64,000 bases of DNA, taken from contig NZ_SGXF01000001.1 in NCBI RefSeq assembly GCF_004216775.1, positions 856,828 to 920,827 on the forward strand, given 5' to 3'. The DNA is from Cuneatibacter caecimuris. Its GTDB lineage: Bacteria > Bacillota > Clostridia > Lachnospirales > Lachnospiraceae. This document shows positions 34,383 through 46,180 of the stretch, piece by piece (position 1 is the stretch's first letter; the number at the start of each line of letters is the position of its first letter). The position numbers and the translations under genes were made by a program. The notes beneath the pieces are model-generated. The model had not been told where the DNA came from. It saw only the letters and a list, made by a program, of their open reading frames with translations, and searched no databases.

Positions 34383-35150
34383 TCAGTTCTGTCCCTGGGA
34401 CTTCAGCGTAAAGATTTCCGGATCGCCTTCCGTGATCAGCACCGTGTTCTCATAATGAGCGGACAGAGAACCGTCTCCGGTCACCACCGTCCAGTCGTCA
34501 TCCAGAATCAGCACGTCATAACGCCCTTCATTAATCATGGGTTCAATGGCCAGCGTCATGCCTGGACGAAGCCGGATTCCACGGCCCACTGTTTTAAAAT
34601 TAGGCACCTCCGGATCTTCATGGAGATGTGTGCCGATCCCGTGCCCCACCAGGTCACGGACCACGCCATATCCGAAACTTTCCGCATACTGCTGAATGGC
34701 TGCCGAGATGTCATGCAGATGATTCCCGGCCCGGGCATATTTAATACCTTCGAAAAAACTCTGCCTGGTCACATCAATCAGCTGCTGCGCTTCTCTGCTG
34801 ATCTCCCCGACTCCCACCGTTCTTGCGGCATCCGCGTGGAACCCCTGATAGATCAGGCCCGCGTCAAGGCTGACAATGTCGCCCTCCTGGACAATACGGT
34901 CCGGGCTGGGAATCCCATGTACCACCTCATCGTTCACAGATACGCAGATCGAAGCGGGATACCCGTTATAATTTAGAAATGAAGGCACGCAGCCAAAGCT
35001 GCGGATCTTCGCTTCTCCCATCCGGTCGATATCTTTCGTGCTCATACCGGGACGAATGCCCGCGCAAAGCTCATCTAGAGTTTCCGCCAGCAGGCTTCCG
35101 GCCTTCCGCATAAGTTCAATTTCTCTTGCAGATTTAATTGTTACTGCCAT
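34383..35150 (-). CDS. map: type I methionine aminopeptidase
   Basis: 255 residues. Removes the initiator methionine. Metal-binding residues appear in IVSLDAGLIYQGFHADAARTVGVG (two Asp, about residues 94-107), DLVGHGIGTHLHEDPEVPNF (His, near 170), and the late glutamates in LAIEPMIN (near 204) and SAHYENTVLI (near 235). The gene starts 3 nt after the adk stop. Confidence 0.97.
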   Translation of the reverse strand: MAVTIKSAREIELMRKAGSLLAETLDELCAGIRPGMSTKDIDRMGEAKIRSFGCVPSFLNYNGYPASICVSVNDEVVHGIPSPDRIVQEGDIVSLDAGLIYQGFHADAARTVGVGEISREAQQLIDVTRQSFFEGIKYARAGNHLHDISAAIQQYAESFGYGVVRDLVGHGIGTHLHEDPEVPNFKTVGRGIRLRPGMTLAIEPMINEGRYDVLILDDDWTVVTGDGSLSAHYENTVLITEGDPEIFTLKSQGQN

Positions 35151-35153
35151 TCT

Positions 35154-35798
35154 TTATGCTCCTAAAATCTCTGCGATGTCAGCAAAAACAGTATCCATCG
35201 GCTTTGTTCCGTCCACTTCCTTCAGAACGCCCGCCTTCTTATAATAATCAATCAAAGGCTGTGTCTGCTCGTGGTAAACGCTCAGACGCTTTTTTACTGT
35301 CTCCGGCTTATCGTCGTCACGCAGCACCAGATCGCTGCCGCATTTGTCACAGATCCCTTCCTTCGCCGGCGCATGATATGCCACATGATAGGTGGCGCCG
35401 CAGCTCAGGCAGGCTCTTCTTCCGGACATACGGTTAATGATATTTTCATCAGGAACTTCCACATTCACCGCATAATCAATCTTCTCTCCCCGGGAAGACA
35501 GCGCCTCATCAAGGCATTCCGCCTGGGGAATTGTTCTGGGGAAACCATCCAGGATGTATCCCTTTTCACAGTCAGGCTGTGCGATCCGGTCCATCAGCAG
35601 ATCTACAGTCAGCTCATCAGGCACAAGCATCCCCTGATCCATATAGGTTTTCGCCTTTTTTCCCAACTCCGTGCCGTTTTTGATATTGGCGCGGAAAATA
35701 TCTCCGGTGGAAATATGAGGGATCCGGTATTTTTCAGCGATCTTATCCGCCTGGGTGCCTTTTCCAGCTCCAGGCGCTCCTAACATAATAATTTTCAT
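35154..35798 (-). CDS. adk: adenylate kinase (zinc-binding lid type)
   Basis: 214 residues. P-loop GAPGAGKGT at 7-15 and the AMP-binding GDIFRANI. The lid domain carries four cysteines (C-L-S-C near 130 and C-D-K-C near 150), so it binds zinc as in many Gram-positive species. Interconverts ADP with ATP and AMP. It lies between secY and map. Confidence 0.97.
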   Translation of the reverse strand: MKIIMLGAPGAGKGTQADKIAEKYRIPHISTGDIFRANIKNGTELGKKAKTYMDQGMLVPDELTVDLLMDRIAQPDCEKGYILDGFPRTIPQAECLDEALSSRGEKIDYAVNVEVPDENIINRMSGRRACLSCGATYHVAYHAPAKEGICDKCGSDLVLRDDDKPETVKKRLSVYHEQTQPLIDYYKKAGVLKEVDGTKPMDTVFADIAEILGA

Positions 35799-35869
35799 AT
35801 TAAGAACCTCCGTCCACGGTCGGTCATACAGGGCCGGCCGGCACAGCCAGCGCCGACCGGATTCCTGGA

Positions 35870-37201
35870 TCAGTCATTCAAAAAACCCTTATAATTACGC
35901 ACCAGCATCTGGGATTCCACCTGCTTGATCGTCTCCAGAGCCACGCCCACAATAATGATGATGGAAGTTCCGCCGAAGGACACCTGCTGGATGCTGAACA
36001 CACCGGCAAAGAAAATCGGGATTACCGCGATCACAGCCAGGAAACCTGCTCCGATAAACACGATATAGTTCAGGATCTTGTTCAGGTAGTCTGACGTGGG
36101 CTTGCCGGGACGGATACCCGGAATAAAGCCGCCCTGTTTCTTCATGTTATTTGCAATCTCAACCGGATTAAATGTGATTGAGGTATAGAAATATGCAAAC
36201 ACAATAATCATAGCCAGATATACGATCAGGCCGATAGAATACCAGGGAGCGCTGGCACGGAACCAGTTGCTGGAGGACATACCCGCCAGAATATGATTCC
36301 AGAATGTGGACTTAATAGTAAAGAAGCTGGCGAAAATCGCCGGCAGCGACAAAATAGAAGAAGCAAAAATCACAGGGATTACGCCTGCTGTATTTACTTT
36401 CAGAGGGATAAAGCTGCTGTTCCCTCCTACCATCTTCCGCCCCTGCATCTTCTTTGCGTACTGTACCGGTATTTTATGCACACCATCCTGCAGAATGATG
36501 GTCAGGACCACCACACCGATGATAATGGCTGCAATCACCAGCGCCGCGAACACCTGCATCGCGATGCTCTGCCCCTGCATGAAGGCTTCATAGAGAGAGT
36601 ACAGATCATTCGGAATCCTGGACAGGATATTGATTACCAGGATAATGGAGATACCGTTGCCGATTCCCTTCTCGGTAATCCGCTCGCCCAGCCACATCAG
36701 CACCGCGCTGCCTGCGGTCAGAACAATTACCACTGCCGCAACTGCACAGATCTTTCCGAAAATGGACATGGCGCCATAATTGTCAATCAGCCCCTTGTTG
36801 CCAAAGCCAATCGCCATGGCCACAGACTGAATCAGAGCCAGAATCACAGTAAGATAGCGGGTGAATTCCGCAATTTTCTTTCTGCCTTCTTCTCCATCCT
36901 TCTGCATCTCTTCCAGCTTCGGAATCGCAATGGTCAGAAGCTGCATGATAATGGATGAAGTGATGTAAGGGTTAATACCCAGGGCGAACACTGAAAATTT
37001 CTCAAAGGAGCCTCCGGTAATGGCATTCAAAAATCCCATATTATCCTTCAGGCCTGCCAGCAGTGTCGCAATATAGCTGGAGTCCGTACCAGGTACCGGA
37101 ATACCGGAACCCAGACGGACAATTACCAGAATAAACAGAGTGAATAAAAGTTTCTGTCTTACCTCTTTTACCTTCAATGCGTTTTGAAAGGTTTTAAACA
37201 T
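35870..37201 (-). CDS. secY: protein translocase subunit SecY
   Basis: 443 residues with 10 membrane segments. Typical features: [19 protein letters not shown] at the N-terminus, [22 protein letters not shown] for helix 2, and the cytoplasmic loop [25 protein letters not shown] near 350. Its ATG overlaps the rplO stop by one base (TGATG), giving translational coupling. Confidence 0.98.
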   Translation of the reverse strand: MFKTFQNALKVKEVRQKLLFTLFILVIVRLGSGIPVPGTDSSYIATLLAGLKDNMGFLNAITGGSFEKFSVFALGINPYITSSIIMQLLTIAIPKLEEMQKDGEEGRKKIAEFTRYLTVILALIQSVAMAIGFGNKGLIDNYGAMSIFGKICAVAAVVIVLTAGSAVLMWLGERITEKGIGNGISIILVINILSRIPNDLYSLYEAFMQGQSIAMQVFAALVIAAIIIGVVVLTIILQDGVHKIPVQYAKKMQGRKMVGGNSSFIPLKVNTAGVIPVIFASSILSLPAIFASFFTIKSTFWNHILAGMSSSNWFRASAPWYSIGLIVYLAMIIVFAYFYTSITFNPVEIANNMKKQGGFIPGIRPGKPTSDYLNKILNYIVFIGAGFLAVIAVIPIFFAGVFSIQQVSFGGTSIIIIVGVALETIKQVESQMLVRNYKGFLND

Positions 37202-37641
37202 CAGATCACCTCAGCAGTCCCACCAAGTGCTTCGATTTTAGCTTTTGCGCCCTCGCTGAATGCATTTGCCTTTACGTTAAGTTTCTTTGTGAGTTCGCCA
37301 TTGCCCAGAATCTTTACGCCGTCGCGGGGATTCTTAACAATGCCGTTTTCCATCAGAATCTCAACTGTTACTTCTGCGCCGTCCTCGAATCTCTCCAGAG
37401 CGGACAGGTTGATGCCCACAATGTTCAGGGAATTGCGGTTTGTGAAGCCTCTTTTAGGAATTCTTCTGTACAGAGGCATCTGGCCGCCCTCAAAACCGGG
37501 ACGGGGAGCGCCGGAACGTGCCTTCTGACCTTTGTGACCCTTACCAGCAGTCTTTCCGTTGCCGGACGCATGACCGCGGCCGCGTCTGAAGTTATCGCTG
37601 TGTACGGAACCTGCTGCAGGGGTTAAATTTGATAAATCCAT
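37201..37641 (-). CDS. rplO: 50S ribosomal protein L15
   Basis: 146 residues with the glycine-rich basic stretch [26 protein letters not shown] and [24 protein letters not shown] late-assembly protein of the 50S subunit. Confidence 0.97.
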   Translation of the reverse strand: MDLSNLTPAAGSVHSDNFRRGRGHASGNGKTAGKGHKGQKARSGAPRPGFEGGQMPLYRRIPKRGFTNRNSLNIVGINLSALERFEDGAEVTVEILMENGIVKNPRDGVKILGNGELTKKLNVKANAFSEGAKAKIEALGGTAEVI

Positions 37642-37667
37642 GGTTGCACCTCCTTGCTGTTTCTCGA

Positions 37668-37850
37668 TTAGATTTCTTCTACTTTCACTAAGTGTTTTAC
37701 GTGCCAGATCATTCCTCTGACAGCCTCGTTGTCAGGCAGCTCAACAACCTTGTGCATCTTGGTCAGGCCAAGCGCCTCAACGGTCTTTTTATGCTTCGGA
37801 ACTGCACCGATCGGAGATTTCACTAATTCAATCTTTAACTTACCAGCCAT
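37668..37850 (-). CDS. rpmD: 50S ribosomal protein L30
   Basis: 60 residues: [25 protein letters not shown] and HLVKVEEI, the full bacterial L30 length. Confidence 0.97.
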   Translation of the reverse strand: MAGKLKIELVKSPIGAVPKHKKTVEALGLTKMHKVVELPDNEAVRGMIWHVKHLVKVEEI

Positions 37851-37863
37851 GTTTTTCTCCTCC

Positions 37864-38373
37864 TCAGCCTAAAATCTCTTCCACAGACTTGCCGCGGTTC
37901 TTGGCAACTTCTTCAGGAGTCTTCAGGCAGTTCAGACCCTCCATGGTAGCCATAACAACGTTCTGCTTGTTGTTGGAACCCAGGGACTTTGTACGGATAT
38001 TTTTTACGCCTGCCAGCTCCAATACGGAACGCGCGGGGCCGCCTGCGATGATACCGGTACCTTCCGGAGACTTCTTCAGCAGTACGGATGCGCTGCCGAA
38101 TTTTCCATAGATATCATGCGGGATACTGCCGTTCTCATCGATCGGAACAGTGATGAGCTTCTTCATAGCGTCTTCTTTCCCTTTGCGGATCGCTTCCGGG
38201 ATCTCAGCCGCTTTGCCCATTCCTGCGCCAACGTGGCCATTCTTGTCTCCTACAACCACCAGTGCAGAGAAACGCATGGTACGGCCGCCCTTAACAGTCT
38301 TGGATACACGCTTGATTGACACTACCTTATCTTCCAGCTCAAACTGGCTGGGGTCAATAATTGTATGTTTCAT
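37864..38373 (-). CDS. rpsE: 30S ribosomal protein S5
   Basis: 169 residues. Contains the double-stranded RNA-binding domain ([27 protein letters not shown]) and the C-terminal domain with [31 protein letters not shown]. Acts in decoding accuracy. Confidence 0.97.
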   Translation of the reverse strand: MKHTIIDPSQFELEDKVVSIKRVSKTVKGGRTMRFSALVVVGDKNGHVGAGMGKAAEIPEAIRKGKEDAMKKLITVPIDENGSIPHDIYGKFGSASVLLKKSPEGTGIIAGGPARSVLELAGVKNIRTKSLGSNNKQNVVMATMEGLNCLKTPEEVAKNRGKSVEEILG

Positions 38374-38388
38374 CTTATTCCTCCTTGA

Positions 38389-38757
38389 CTAGAATACCAG
38401 ACCAGCTTCTCTTGCTGCATCTGCCAGTGCCTTGATCTTACCCTGGTAAATAAAACCGCCTCTGTCGAAAACAACTTCAGAAATGCCTGCTTCAACGGCT
38501 CTCTTGCCGATCACAGCGCCCAGTTTTGCAGCTGCTTCCACGTTGTTGGTCTTTTCCAGTTCAGCCTTTACATCCTTCTGCAGAGTAGAAGCGGATACTA
38601 AAGTCTTGCCAACGGTGTCATCGATGATCTGTGCATACATATGATTATTGCTTCTGAACACAGCCAGACGAGGTCTCTCAGCCGTGCCGCTGATGTGGTT
38701 ACGCAGTCTTCTGTGCTTTTCATGACGGACTTCTGTCCTTGATACTTTATTAACCAT
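38389..38757 (-). CDS. rplR: 50S ribosomal protein L18
   Basis: 122 residues: [37 protein letters not shown] and [27 protein letters not shown] 5S rRNA-binding protein. Confidence 0.97.
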   Translation of the reverse strand: MVNKVSRTEVRHEKHRRLRNHISGTAERPRLAVFRSNNHMYAQIIDDTVGKTLVSASTLQKDVKAELEKTNNVEAAAKLGAVIGKRAVEAGISEVVFDRGGFIYQGKIKALADAAREAGLVF

Positions 38758-38775
38758 ATCGACCTTCTCCTCCTA

Positions 38776-39318
38776 TTATTTCTTACCAGTCTTACCAACT
38801 TTACGTCTGATTGTCTCATCGGCATACTTGATACCTTTGCCCTTGTAAGGTTCCGGTCTTCTCTTGTCTCTGATTTCAGCGGCGAATTGGCCAACTTTTT
38901 CTTTATCAATACCTTTAACGATGATCTTGTTCTGACCATCCATCACTGTCTCGATTCCTTCCGGATCAGTCATGTCTACCTGGTGGGAGTAGCCCAGGAA
39001 CAGTGTCAGGACCTTGCCCTGTTTCTGTGCTCTGTAACCTACGCCGTTTACTTCCAGGACTTTCTCATAGCCCTGGGTCACGCCAACTACCATGTTGTTG
39101 ATCAGGGTTCTGGTCAGGCCATGCAGAGATTTCATTCTCTTCAGATCGTTGGGTCTTGTCACCAGGATCTGGCCGTCTTCCATTTTAATTGTCATCTCCT
39201 CGGGCAGGACTCTTTCCAGAGTGCCCTTGGGGCCTTTTACAGTCACTTTGTTATTTTCTGCGATATCCACAGTAACGCCTGCGGGAACCGCGATAGGCAT
39301 TCTACCGATACGTGACAT
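38776..39318 (-). CDS. rplF: 50S ribosomal protein L6
   Basis: 180 residues with two repeated folds; [16 protein letters not shown] at the start and the C-terminal [29 protein letters not shown] typical of L6. Binds 23S rRNA near the factor-binding site. Confidence 0.97.
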   Translation of the reverse strand: MSRIGRMPIAVPAGVTVDIAENNKVTVKGPKGTLERVLPEEMTIKMEDGQILVTRPNDLKRMKSLHGLTRTLINNMVVGVTQGYEKVLEVNGVGYRAQKQGKVLTLFLGYSHQVDMTDPEGIETVMDGQNKIIVKGIDKEKVGQFAAEIRDKRRPEPYKGKGIKYADETIRRKVGKTGKK

Positions 39319-39371
39319 GCCGTGTACCTCCTTTTATTGTGAACCTTTCCGGTCCTTTTCGGGTTATCCTA

Positions 39372-39773
39372 TTACCATACAAATGCCAGCACTTCGCCGC
39401 CGACATTCTCTTTTCTCGCTTCTTTGTCAGTCATCACACCCTTATTGGTGGAGATGATCGCGATACCCAGGCCGCCCAGTACCTTCGGCAGTTCCTCGGT
39501 GTTTGCGTATACACGCAGGCCGGGCTTAGAGATTCTCTTCAGGCCGGTAATGATCTTTTCGTTCTTATCCTTGCCATACTTCAGAGTGATGCGGATGGTC
39601 TTAAAAGAGCCGTCCTCCACCACCTCATACTTTGTGATATATCCTTCTCTGTCCAGAATGTCAGCGATAGCCAGCTTCATCTTGGATGCAGGTACATCTA
39701 CTGTATCATGTTTTGCAGTATTCGCATTACGGATTCTTGTAAGCATATCTGCAATGGGATCGCTCATTGTCAT
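39372..39773 (-). CDS. rpsH: 30S ribosomal protein S8
   Basis: 133 residues: [29 protein letters not shown] and the end [26 protein letters not shown]. Primary 16S-binding protein; in E. coli it represses the spc operon. Confidence 0.97.
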   Translation of the reverse strand: MTMSDPIADMLTRIRNANTAKHDTVDVPASKMKLAIADILDREGYITKYEVVEDGSFKTIRITLKYGKDKNEKIITGLKRISKPGLRVYANTEELPKVLGGLGIAIISTNKGVMTDKEARKENVGGEVLAFVW

Positions 39774-39789
39774 CTTGATTGCCTCCTTT

Positions 39790-39975
39790 TTACCAGCTTG
39801 CTTTCTTTACGCCAGGGATCTGGCCCTTGTATGCTAACTCACGGAAGCAGATTCTGCAGATTCCGTACTTTCTCAGATATGCATGCGGGCGGCCACAAAT
39901 TCTGCAGCGGTTGTATTCTCTGGTAGAGAATTTCTGCGGACGTGACTGCTTAATCTTCATAGAAGTCTTTGCCAT
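39790..39975 (-). CDS. rpsZ: 30S ribosomal protein S14, zinc-binding type Z
   Basis: 61 residues, the short form, with C-x-x-C pairs in [13 protein letters not shown] and [10 protein letters not shown] forming a zinc ribbon. The long zinc-free paralogue is not seen in this window. Confidence 0.96.
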   Translation of the reverse strand: MAKTSMKIKQSRPQKFSTREYNRCRICGRPHAYLRKYGICRICFRELAYKGQIPGVKKASW

Positions 39976-39989
39976 GATATTCCTCCTGA

Positions 39990-40529
39990 TTATTTATGAA
40001 ACGGCATATTAAATAATGTCAACAGTTCGCGGGCCTCTTCATCGGTCTTCGCGGTAGTTACGAAAATAATATCCATTCCTCTTACCTTGTCAACCTTATC
40101 GTACTCGATTTCAGGGAAAATCAGCTGTTCCTTGATACCCAGTGCATAGTTGCCTCTGCCGTCAAACGCGTTGGGATTCACGCCTCTGAAGTCGCGAACG
40201 CGGGGCAGAGCCAGGTTGATCAGACGGTCTGCAAACTCATACATTCTCTCGCCGCGCAGCGTGACCTTGCAGCCGATGGGCATTCCTTCTCTGATCTTGA
40301 AGTTGGCGACAGACTTTCTTGCCTTCGTTGTAACCACATGCTGTCCGGTGATGGTTTCCAGCTCTTTTACAGCTGCGTCCAGAACCTTCGCGTTTTCCTT
40401 CGCCTCACCGACACCCATGTTGATGACGATTTTCTCTAACTTGGGAACTTCCATAATATTCTTATATCCGAACTTCTTCATCATTGCATTTACGATTTCG
40501 TTCTGATATGTCTCTTTTAATCTAGCCAA
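39990..40529 (-). CDS. rplE: 50S ribosomal protein L5
   Basis: 179 residues: [56 protein letters not shown] and the closing [12 protein letters not shown]. Binds 5S rRNA and contacts P-site tRNA. Confidence 0.97.
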   Translation of the reverse strand: MARLKETYQNEIVNAMMKKFGYKNIMEVPKLEKIVINMGVGEAKENAKVLDAAVKELETITGQHVVTTKARKSVANFKIREGMPIGCKVTLRGERMYEFADRLINLALPRVRDFRGVNPNAFDGRGNYALGIKEQLIFPEIEYDKVDKVRGMDIIFVTTAKTDEEARELLTLFNMPFHK

Positions 40530-40552
40530 TGCCTTGAACCTCCTCTCCCGGA

Positions 40553-40873
40553 TTATTTCGCGCTGGTCACTTCATCAATGACTTCGCCGGTCTTTTTGTT
40601 TACACGGAACTTTTTACCATCTTCCACCTTGAATCCAACACGTGCTGCTTTACCGTTCTCGCAGTACATCACATTGGAAATATCAATGAAAGCTTCTTTG
40701 GTAACAATTCCGCCCTGCTGATTTCCAGCGCTGGGCTTTGTGTGCTTGCTCACTACTGCAACGCCTTCTACCAGGACCTTATCGCCCTTCACGGCCAGCA
40801 CTTTACCCTCTTTATCTTTATCCTTACCGGTAATCACCTTAACGGTGTCGCCTTTTTTGATCTTATTTGCCAC
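40553..40873 (-). CDS. rplX: 50S ribosomal protein L24
   Basis: 106 residues, starting [25 protein letters not shown], a KOW motif. Acts as an early 50S assembly initiator. Confidence 0.96.
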   Translation of the reverse strand: MANKIKKGDTVKVITGKDKDKEGKVLAVKGDKVLVEGVAVVSKHTKPSAGNQQGGIVTKEAFIDISNVMYCENGKAARVGFKVEDGKKFRVNKKTGEVIDEVTSAK

Positions 40874-40885
40874 GATGACGCCTCC

Positions 40886-41254
40886 TTATAATACTTCTGG
40901 TGCCAGAGAAACAATCTTCATGAACTGCTTTTCTCTCAGTTCTCTTGCTACCGGTCCAAAAATACGGGTTCCTCTGGGGGTCTTATCATCTTTGATGATC
41001 ACTGCTGCGTTCTCATCGAATTTGATGTAAGAACCGTCTTTACGACGTGCGCCCCTGACAGTACGAACTACAACGGCCTTCACAACATCGCCCTTCTTTA
41101 CAACACCGCCGGGTGTAGCATCTTTAACAGAAGCAACGATTATATCGCCGATATTAGCATATCTTCTTGTTGATCCACCCATAACACGAATGCACAGCAA
41201 TTCCTTTGCACCGGTGTTATCAGCAACCTTCAGTCTGCTTTCCTGCTGAATCAT
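40886..41254 (-). CDS. rplN: 50S ribosomal protein L14
   Basis: 122 residues from ATG 41254 ([22 protein letters not shown]), the family length; the frame open to 41287 adds 11 residues not present in the family. [23 protein letters not shown] and SLAPEVL at the end are conserved. Confidence 0.97.
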   Translation of the reverse strand: MIQQESRLKVADNTGAKELLCIRVMGGSTRRYANIGDIIVASVKDATPGGVVKKGDVVKAVVVRTVRGARRKDGSYIKFDENAAVIIKDDKTPRGTRIFGPVARELREKQFMKIVSLAPEVL

Positions 41255-41320
41255 GCCTAAACTCCTTTCAACTTTACCATTCTTCACACGCTGCCGCGTG
41301 TGCCGTATTGAAAAAACAGA

Positions 41321-41575
41321 TTATTTTGCTCTCTCGATGACTTCCACCAGTCTCCATCTCTTGTCCTTGGACAGCGGTCTGGTTTCCATTACTCTTACTT
41401 TATCGCCTGTTTTGCAGGTGTTCTCTTCATCATGAGCTTTCAGTTTGTAGGTTCTCTTTACAATCTTGCCGATCAGCGGATGTTTTACATTATCCTCGAC
41501 AGCTACTACGATGGTCTTATCCATTTTATCACTTACGACCTTGCCTACACGGGTCTTTCTCAGATTTCTTTCCAC
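41321..41575 (-). CDS. rpsQ: 30S ribosomal protein S17
   Basis: 84 residues: [23 protein letters not shown] and [26 protein letters not shown], an OB fold of normal length. Confidence 0.97.
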   Translation of the reverse strand: MERNLRKTRVGKVVSDKMDKTIVVAVEDNVKHPLIGKIVKRTYKLKAHDEENTCKTGDKVRVMETRPLSKDKRWRLVEVIERAK

Positions 41576-41595
41576 AATAGCTCTCCTTTCCGCTC

Positions 41596-41802
41596 TTACT
41601 CAGCTTTCGCCTGTTCTGTCATAATGGTCTGGATTCTGGCAATGTTCTTGCGAACTTCCTTGATTCTGCTGGTATTGTCCAGCTGATTGGTCGCGTTCTG
41701 GAATCTCAGGTTGAAAAGCTCCTTTTTAGCAGCTACTAATTCATCATTCAGCTCTGCGGCAGATTTCTGCTTCAGATTCTTTACATATTCATTAATTTTC
41801 AC
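41596..41802 (-). CDS. rpmC: 50S ribosomal protein L29
   Basis: 68 residues from GTG 41802 ((M)[21 protein letters not shown]). Family alignment favours it over the GTG three codons upstream (41811), and AAGGCGG lies eight bases away. The start is inside the end of rplP (11-nt overlap). Sits at the peptide exit tunnel. Confidence 0.93.
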   Translation of the reverse strand: MKINEYVKNLKQKSAAELNDELVAAKKELFNLRFQNATNQLDNTSRIKEVRKNIARIQTIMTEQAKAE

Positions 41803-42229
41803 TGTTATCACCGCCTTCTAAGTCTGCACGAGAAACAATCTTGCATTTACAAGGTAATTTGTGCATAGCCAGACGCAATGCCTCCTTTGCGGTCTCCTCG
41901 GGAACACCAGCAATTTCGAACATAACACGGCCGGGCTTTACAACTGCTACCCAATACTCCAGAGTACCTTTACCGGAACCCATACGGGTTTCAGCGGGTT
42001 TGGTGGTTACCGGCTTATCCGGGAAGATCTTGATCCATACTTTACCACCACGCTTGATATAACGGGTCATAGCAACACGGGCTGCCTCGATCTGATTGGA
42101 CTTGATCCAGCAGGGCTCCATTGCCACAATACCATACTCACCGTTGGAGATGGTATTGCCGCGGAGAGCTTTTCCTCTCATGGTGCCACGGAACTGCTTA
42201 CGACGTTTTACTCTCTTAGGCATTAACAT
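41792..42229 (-). CDS. rplP: 50S ribosomal protein L16
   Basis: 145 residues: [31 protein letters not shown] and the conserved [26 protein letters not shown]. The ATG two codons earlier (42229) is used here, giving MLMPKRVK; 42223 is an alternative. Helps place the A-site tRNA. Confidence 0.96.
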   Translation of the reverse strand: MLMPKRVKRRKQFRGTMRGKALRGNTISNGEYGIVAMEPCWIKSNQIEAARVAMTRYIKRGGKVWIKIFPDKPVTTKPAETRMGSGKGTLEYWVAVVKPGRVMFEIAGVPEETAKEALRLAMHKLPCKCKIVSRADLEGGDNSEN

Positions 42230-42231
42230 AA

Positions 42232-42888
42232 TTATCTATCTCTCCCTTCCTTTACAGACTTTGTTGGAAGAACTTCGCCCTTGTAGATCCACACCTTTAC
42301 GCCCAGTTTGCCGTAGGTGGTATCTGCTTCAGCGAAACCATAATCAATATCAGCTCTCAGGGTCTGCAGCGGAATCGTACCCTCGCTGTAGAACTCGGTG
42401 CGGGCAATATCAGCTCCGCCCAGACGGCCGCCTACCGCAGCTTTGATACCCAGCGCGCCGGCCTTCATGGTTCTGGACATGCTGGACTTCAGAGCGCGCC
42501 TGAAGGAAATACGGTTCTCCAGCTGAGACGCGATGTTCTCAGCAACCAGCTGAGCGTCCTTATCAGGTCTCTTAATTTCTTTAATATCGATAAACAGCTT
42601 CTTTGCAGTCATTTTCTGCACTTCAGCCTTCAGCTTCTCAATTTCAGAGCCGCCCTTGCCGATCACAACGCCGGGCTTTGCGGTGAAGATGATCACCTTC
42701 ACACGGTCGGATGCTCTTTCAATTTCGATCTTGGAAACGCCTGCGCTGTACAGTCTCTTTTTCAGGAATGTTCTGATCTTGTAATCTTCTACCAGGTTGT
42801 CAGCGAAATCTGCTTCTGCGTACCATCTGGAGTCCCAGTCCTTAATCACGCCGACTCTTAAACCATGAGGATTAACTTTCTGTCCCAT
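42232..42888 (-). CDS. rpsC: 30S ribosomal protein S3
   Basis: 218 residues from ATG 42888 ([13 protein letters not shown]), which has AGGAGG just upstream; the longer frame to 42912 is not used. KH domain with [20 protein letters not shown] near residue 75, and the C-terminal half with [22 protein letters not shown]. Forms the mRNA entry site. Confidence 0.97.
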   Translation of the reverse strand: MGQKVNPHGLRVGVIKDWDSRWYAEADFADNLVEDYKIRTFLKKRLYSAGVSKIEIERASDRVKVIIFTAKPGVVIGKGGSEIEKLKAEVQKMTAKKLFIDIKEIKRPDKDAQLVAENIASQLENRISFRRALKSSMSRTMKAGALGIKAAVGGRLGGADIARTEFYSEGTIPLQTLRADIDYGFAEADTTYGKLGVKVWIYKGEVLPTKSVKEGRDR

Positions 42889-42901
42889 ATTTTCCTCCTT
42901 A

Positions 42902-43288
42902 TTATCTCTCATTCAGCACAATGGTGATATTGCTCATTCTCTTTTCGATCCTGTAAGCTCTACCCTGTGCTCTCGGTTTGATTCTCTTCATAATCGGGCC
43001 CTGATTTGCGTAGCATTCCTCAATATACAGCTTCTCAGCGCTCATGCCATTGTTGTTTTCAGCGTTCGCAATGGCGGACTCCAGCAGCTTCTTCACCAGG
43101 CTGGACGCATATCTGGGGCTGTAAGTCAGAATACCCAGCGCGGTCTGTACGTCCTTGCCTCTGATGGCATCTAATACGAAACATGCTTTCTGAACGGATA
43201 CTCTCGCGTAAGACAGCTTAGCAGACGGTCTTGTATCCTTCTGTGCATTTCTCTCTCTCTTAATTTGGGATCTATGTCCTTTAGCCAT
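42902..43288 (-). CDS. rplV: 50S ribosomal protein L22
   Basis: 128 residues: [32 protein letters not shown] and the tunnel-lining loop [26 protein letters not shown]. Mutations in that loop cause macrolide resistance in other species; the sequence here looks ordinary. Confidence 0.97.
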   Translation of the reverse strand: MAKGHRSQIKRERNAQKDTRPSAKLSYARVSVQKACFVLDAIRGKDVQTALGILTYSPRYASSLVKKLLESAIANAENNNGMSAEKLYIEECYANQGPIMKRIKPRAQGRAYRIEKRMSNITIVLNER

Positions 43289-43316
43289 GAATGTTACCTC
43301 CTTTCAATATCCGCAA

Positions 43317-43592
43317 TCAGCGGGACTTCTTCTCGTCCTTGCCATGACCTCTGTAGGTTCTGGTGGCAACGAACTCGCCCAGCTTATGGCCTACCATATC
43401 TTCGGTCACATATACCGGAACATGTCTTCTGCCATCATGCACTGCAAATGTATGGCCTACAAACTGCGGGAAAATCGTTGAACGGCGGGACCAGGTCTTA
43501 ATTACAGACTTGTCTCCGGAAGCGTTCATGGCATCTACCTTCTTTAACAATGATTCGTCAGCGAAAGGTCCTTTCTTCAATGAACGAGCCAT
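43317..43592 (-). CDS. rpsS: 30S ribosomal protein S19
   Basis: 91 residues: [39 protein letters not shown] and [29 protein letters not shown]. Contacts S13 and tRNA at the 30S head. Confidence 0.97.
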   Translation of the reverse strand: MARSLKKGPFADESLLKKVDAMNASGDKSVIKTWSRRSTIFPQFVGHTFAVHDGRRHVPVYVTEDMVGHKLGEFVATRTYRGHGKDEKKSR

Positions 43593-43622
43593 AGGTTATA
43601 ACCTCCTTATCGGTGTATATGA

Positions 43623-44471
43623 TTACTTGCTTGCGATTGTCTTGCCGTCGCGTCTTCTCACGATCAGCTTGTTGGACTTCTTGTTCTTCTTTCTGGTCTT
43701 CAGACCCAGAGCGGGCTTGCCCCAAGGGGTACAGGGACCCGGACGGCCGATACCAGTCTTTCCTTCACCACCACCGTGAGGATGGTCGTTAGGGTTCATC
43801 ACGGAACCGCGGACTGTGGGACGGATGCCCATGTGACGCTTACGTCCAGCTTTACCAATCTTAACCAGCGCGTGCTCGCCGTTGCCAACAACGCCCATGG
43901 TTGCCTTACAGGAGATCGGAACCATTCTCATTTCGCCGGAGGGCAGACGCAGCGTTGCATACTTGCCTTCCTTCGCCATCAGCTGTGCGGAAACACCTGC
44001 GGAACGTACCATCTGTGCGCCTGCGCCGGGATACAATTCAATGTTGTGTACCTGAGCGCCGATGGGGATAGCGGACAGAGGCAGGCAGTTGCCGACTCTA
44101 GCCTCAGCGTTTTCACCATTCATCACTTTCATGCCTACCTTCAGCCCTTCAGGAGCCAGGATGTAGGACTTTTCACCGTCTGCGTAGCAGATCAGCGCGA
44201 TATTTGCGGTTCTGTTCGGATCGTACTCGATAGACTGAACAGTTGCAGGGATATCATTTTTATTTCTCTTAAAATCGATGATTCTGTATTTTCTCTTGGA
44301 ACCGCCGCCCTGATGTCTTACAGTAATCTTGCCCTGATTATTGCGGCCGGCATTTTTCTTTACACTTGTCACAAGAGACTTCTCAGGAACGCTCTTTGTG
44401 ATCTCTGCGAAATCATATCCAGTCATGTTTCTTCTGGATGGTGTATATGGGGTATATTTTTTAATTCCCAT
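43623..44471 (-). CDS. rplB: 50S ribosomal protein L2
   Basis: 282 residues. [29 protein letters not shown], and the peptidyl-transferase-proximal [31 protein letters not shown] are present. A primary 23S-binding protein. Confidence 0.98.
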   Translation of the reverse strand: MGIKKYTPYTPSRRNMTGYDFAEITKSVPEKSLVTSVKKNAGRNNQGKITVRHQGGGSKRKYRIIDFKRNKNDIPATVQSIEYDPNRTANIALICYADGEKSYILAPEGLKVGMKVMNGENAEARVGNCLPLSAIPIGAQVHNIELYPGAGAQMVRSAGVSAQLMAKEGKYATLRLPSGEMRMVPISCKATMGVVGNGEHALVKIGKAGRKRHMGIRPTVRGSVMNPNDHPHGGGEGKTGIGRPGPCTPWGKPALGLKTRKKNKKSNKLIVRRRDGKTIASK

Positions 44472-44599
44472 GAGTGTTGCTCCTTTCTCGTGCAGCCTCG
44501 GAAATGCTGCTGTTTTTCACGGCGCGGATCGCCGTATAAGTTCTTCCCCGGAGTGGGGAGTTGCGAAGGGATGGCCCTTTGCTTGCGTTCGTTAAGCGA

Positions 44600-44899
44600 T
44601 CACAGCCCCTGGAAAATCTCGATATCAGCGCTGTCGGCTGTCAGCTTTACGATCGCTTTCTTTGTCTTTGCGGTCAGGCCTACTACCATGCCTCTTCTGC
44701 GCTTCTTGCCCGGGCAGTTCATGGTGTTCACGCGCTCTACTTTTGTGCCTGTGAACATCTTTTCCACTGCATCCTTAATCATCTGCTTATTTGCTTCAGG
44801 ATGAACCAGGAAGGTATATTCCTTATTGGCCATGCCGTTCATGCTCTTCTCAGTGATAACGGGTTTCAGGATGACATCATAATACTGTACGTTAGCCAT
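44600..44899 (-). CDS. rplW: 50S ribosomal protein L23
   Basis: 99 residues: YDVILKPVITEKSMNGMANKEYTFLVHPEANKQMIKDAVEKMF. Docking site for trigger factor and SRP at the exit tunnel. Its ATG overlaps the rplD stop (TAATG). Confidence 0.97.
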   Translation of the reverse strand: MANVQYYDVILKPVITEKSMNGMANKEYTFLVHPEANKQMIKDAVEKMFTGTKVERVNTMNCPGKKRRRGMVVGLTAKTKKAIVKLTADSADIEIFQGL

Positions 44900-45519
44900 T
44901 ATGCATACACCTCCTCAATGGTCTTCACTGCATCGGAAGTAGCGATCACAGTGTCATATTTCAGAATGTCGTATACGTTGATGGTGTTGGTCTGAGCAGT
45001 CTTCACCGCAGGAATGTTTCTTGCGGACAGAATCACGTTCTTGTCATTCTCATTCAGAACTACCAGAGCCTTGTTCACCTTCAGGTTGTCCAGAACTGTC
45101 TGGAACTTCTTTGTCTTAGCTTCTTCCATCTTCAGCGCGTCCACAACGATGAACTTGTTCGCCGCAACTCTGGAGGTCAGAGCGGACTTCAGCGCCAGCT
45201 GCTTTTCTTTCTTGTTCAGCTTGATGGTGTAATCTCTGGGAGCGGGGGCAAACACAACGCCGCCGCCAGTCCACTGGGGAGCTCTTGTGGAACCCTGTCT
45301 TGCATGGCCTGTTCCCTTCTGTCTCCAGGGCTTTCTTCCGCCGCCGGAAACTTCGGAACGGGTCTTAGCCTTCTGCGTACCCTGACGCTTATTTGCCAGC
45401 TGGCTCACAACAGCCATTTTTACCAGATGCTCGTTGACTTCTACGCCAAACACTGCATCGTTCAGGTCCATTTCTCCAACCTGCTGGCCTTCCATATTAT
45501 AAACAGATACTTTTGCCAT
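44899..45519 (-). CDS. rplD: 50S ribosomal protein L4
   Basis: 206 residues. The tunnel loop RQGTQKAKTRSEVSGGGRKPWRQKGTGHARQGSTRAPQWTGGG (about residues 43-86) is conserved. L4 autoregulates S10 operons in E. coli; whether it does so with the leader upstream of rpsJ here is an open question. Confidence 0.97.
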   Translation of the reverse strand: MAKVSVYNMEGQQVGEMDLNDAVFGVEVNEHLVKMAVVSQLANKRQGTQKAKTRSEVSGGGRKPWRQKGTGHARQGSTRAPQWTGGGVVFAPAPRDYTIKLNKKEKQLALKSALTSRVAANKFIVVDALKMEEAKTKKFQTVLDNLKVNKALVVLNENDKNVILSARNIPAVKTAQTNTINVYDILKYDTVIATSDAVKTIEEVYA

Positions 45520-45544
45520 CTGTGTGTTCCTCCTTTCCTAAACC

Positions 45545-46180
45545 TCAGCTGTTCTTCTTTACTGTCTCTTTGATGGTTACCATGGACTTCTTGGGTCCCG
45601 GAACACAGCCCTTCACCAGCAGCAGATTGTTCTCTGCGTCAACCTTGACAACTTCCAGATTCTGGATTGTCACTTTCACGCCGCCCATCTGGCCAGGCAT
45701 GCCTTTTCCCTTGAACACGCGGCCGGGTGTGGTTGCAGAACCGTTGGAACCCTGGTGGCGGTGGAATTTGGAGCCGTGAGCCATAGGTCCTCTGGACTGT
45801 CCGTGCCTCTTGATGGCGCCCTGGAAGCCCTTGCCCTTGGAAACAGCGGTTGCGTCGATCTTATCGCCGGCTGTGAAGATGTCAGCTTTGATTTCATCCT
45901 TTACGGAGTACTCTTCTGCGTTCTCCAGGCGGAACTCTCTTACATATCTCTTATAAGAAACTCCTGCCTTGTCAAAATGGCCTTTCACCGGTTTGCTCAC
46001 CAGTTTCGCCCTCTTATCCATGAAGCCTACCTGCACCGCGCTGTAACCGTCGTTCTCAACTGTCTTCACCTGTGTCACAACACAAGGGCCAGCCTGCAGA
46101 ACAGTTACCGGAATCAGAGCTCCATTTTCGTCGAAAATCTGTGTCATTCCGACTTTGGTTGCCAAAATCGCTTTCTTCAT
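45545..46180 (-). CDS. rplC: 50S ribosomal protein L3
   Basis: 211 residues: [30 protein letters not shown] at the start and the long loop [39 protein letters not shown]-like element reaching the peptidyl-transferase centre. Confidence 0.97.
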   Translation of the reverse strand: MKKAILATKVGMTQIFDENGALIPVTVLQAGPCVVTQVKTVENDGYSAVQVGFMDKRAKLVSKPVKGHFDKAGVSYKRYVREFRLENAEEYSVKDEIKADIFTAGDKIDATAVSKGKGFQGAIKRHGQSRGPMAHGSKFHRHQGSNGSATTPGRVFKGKGMPGQMGGVKVTIQNLEVVKVDAENNLLLVKGCVPGPKKSMVTIKETVKKNS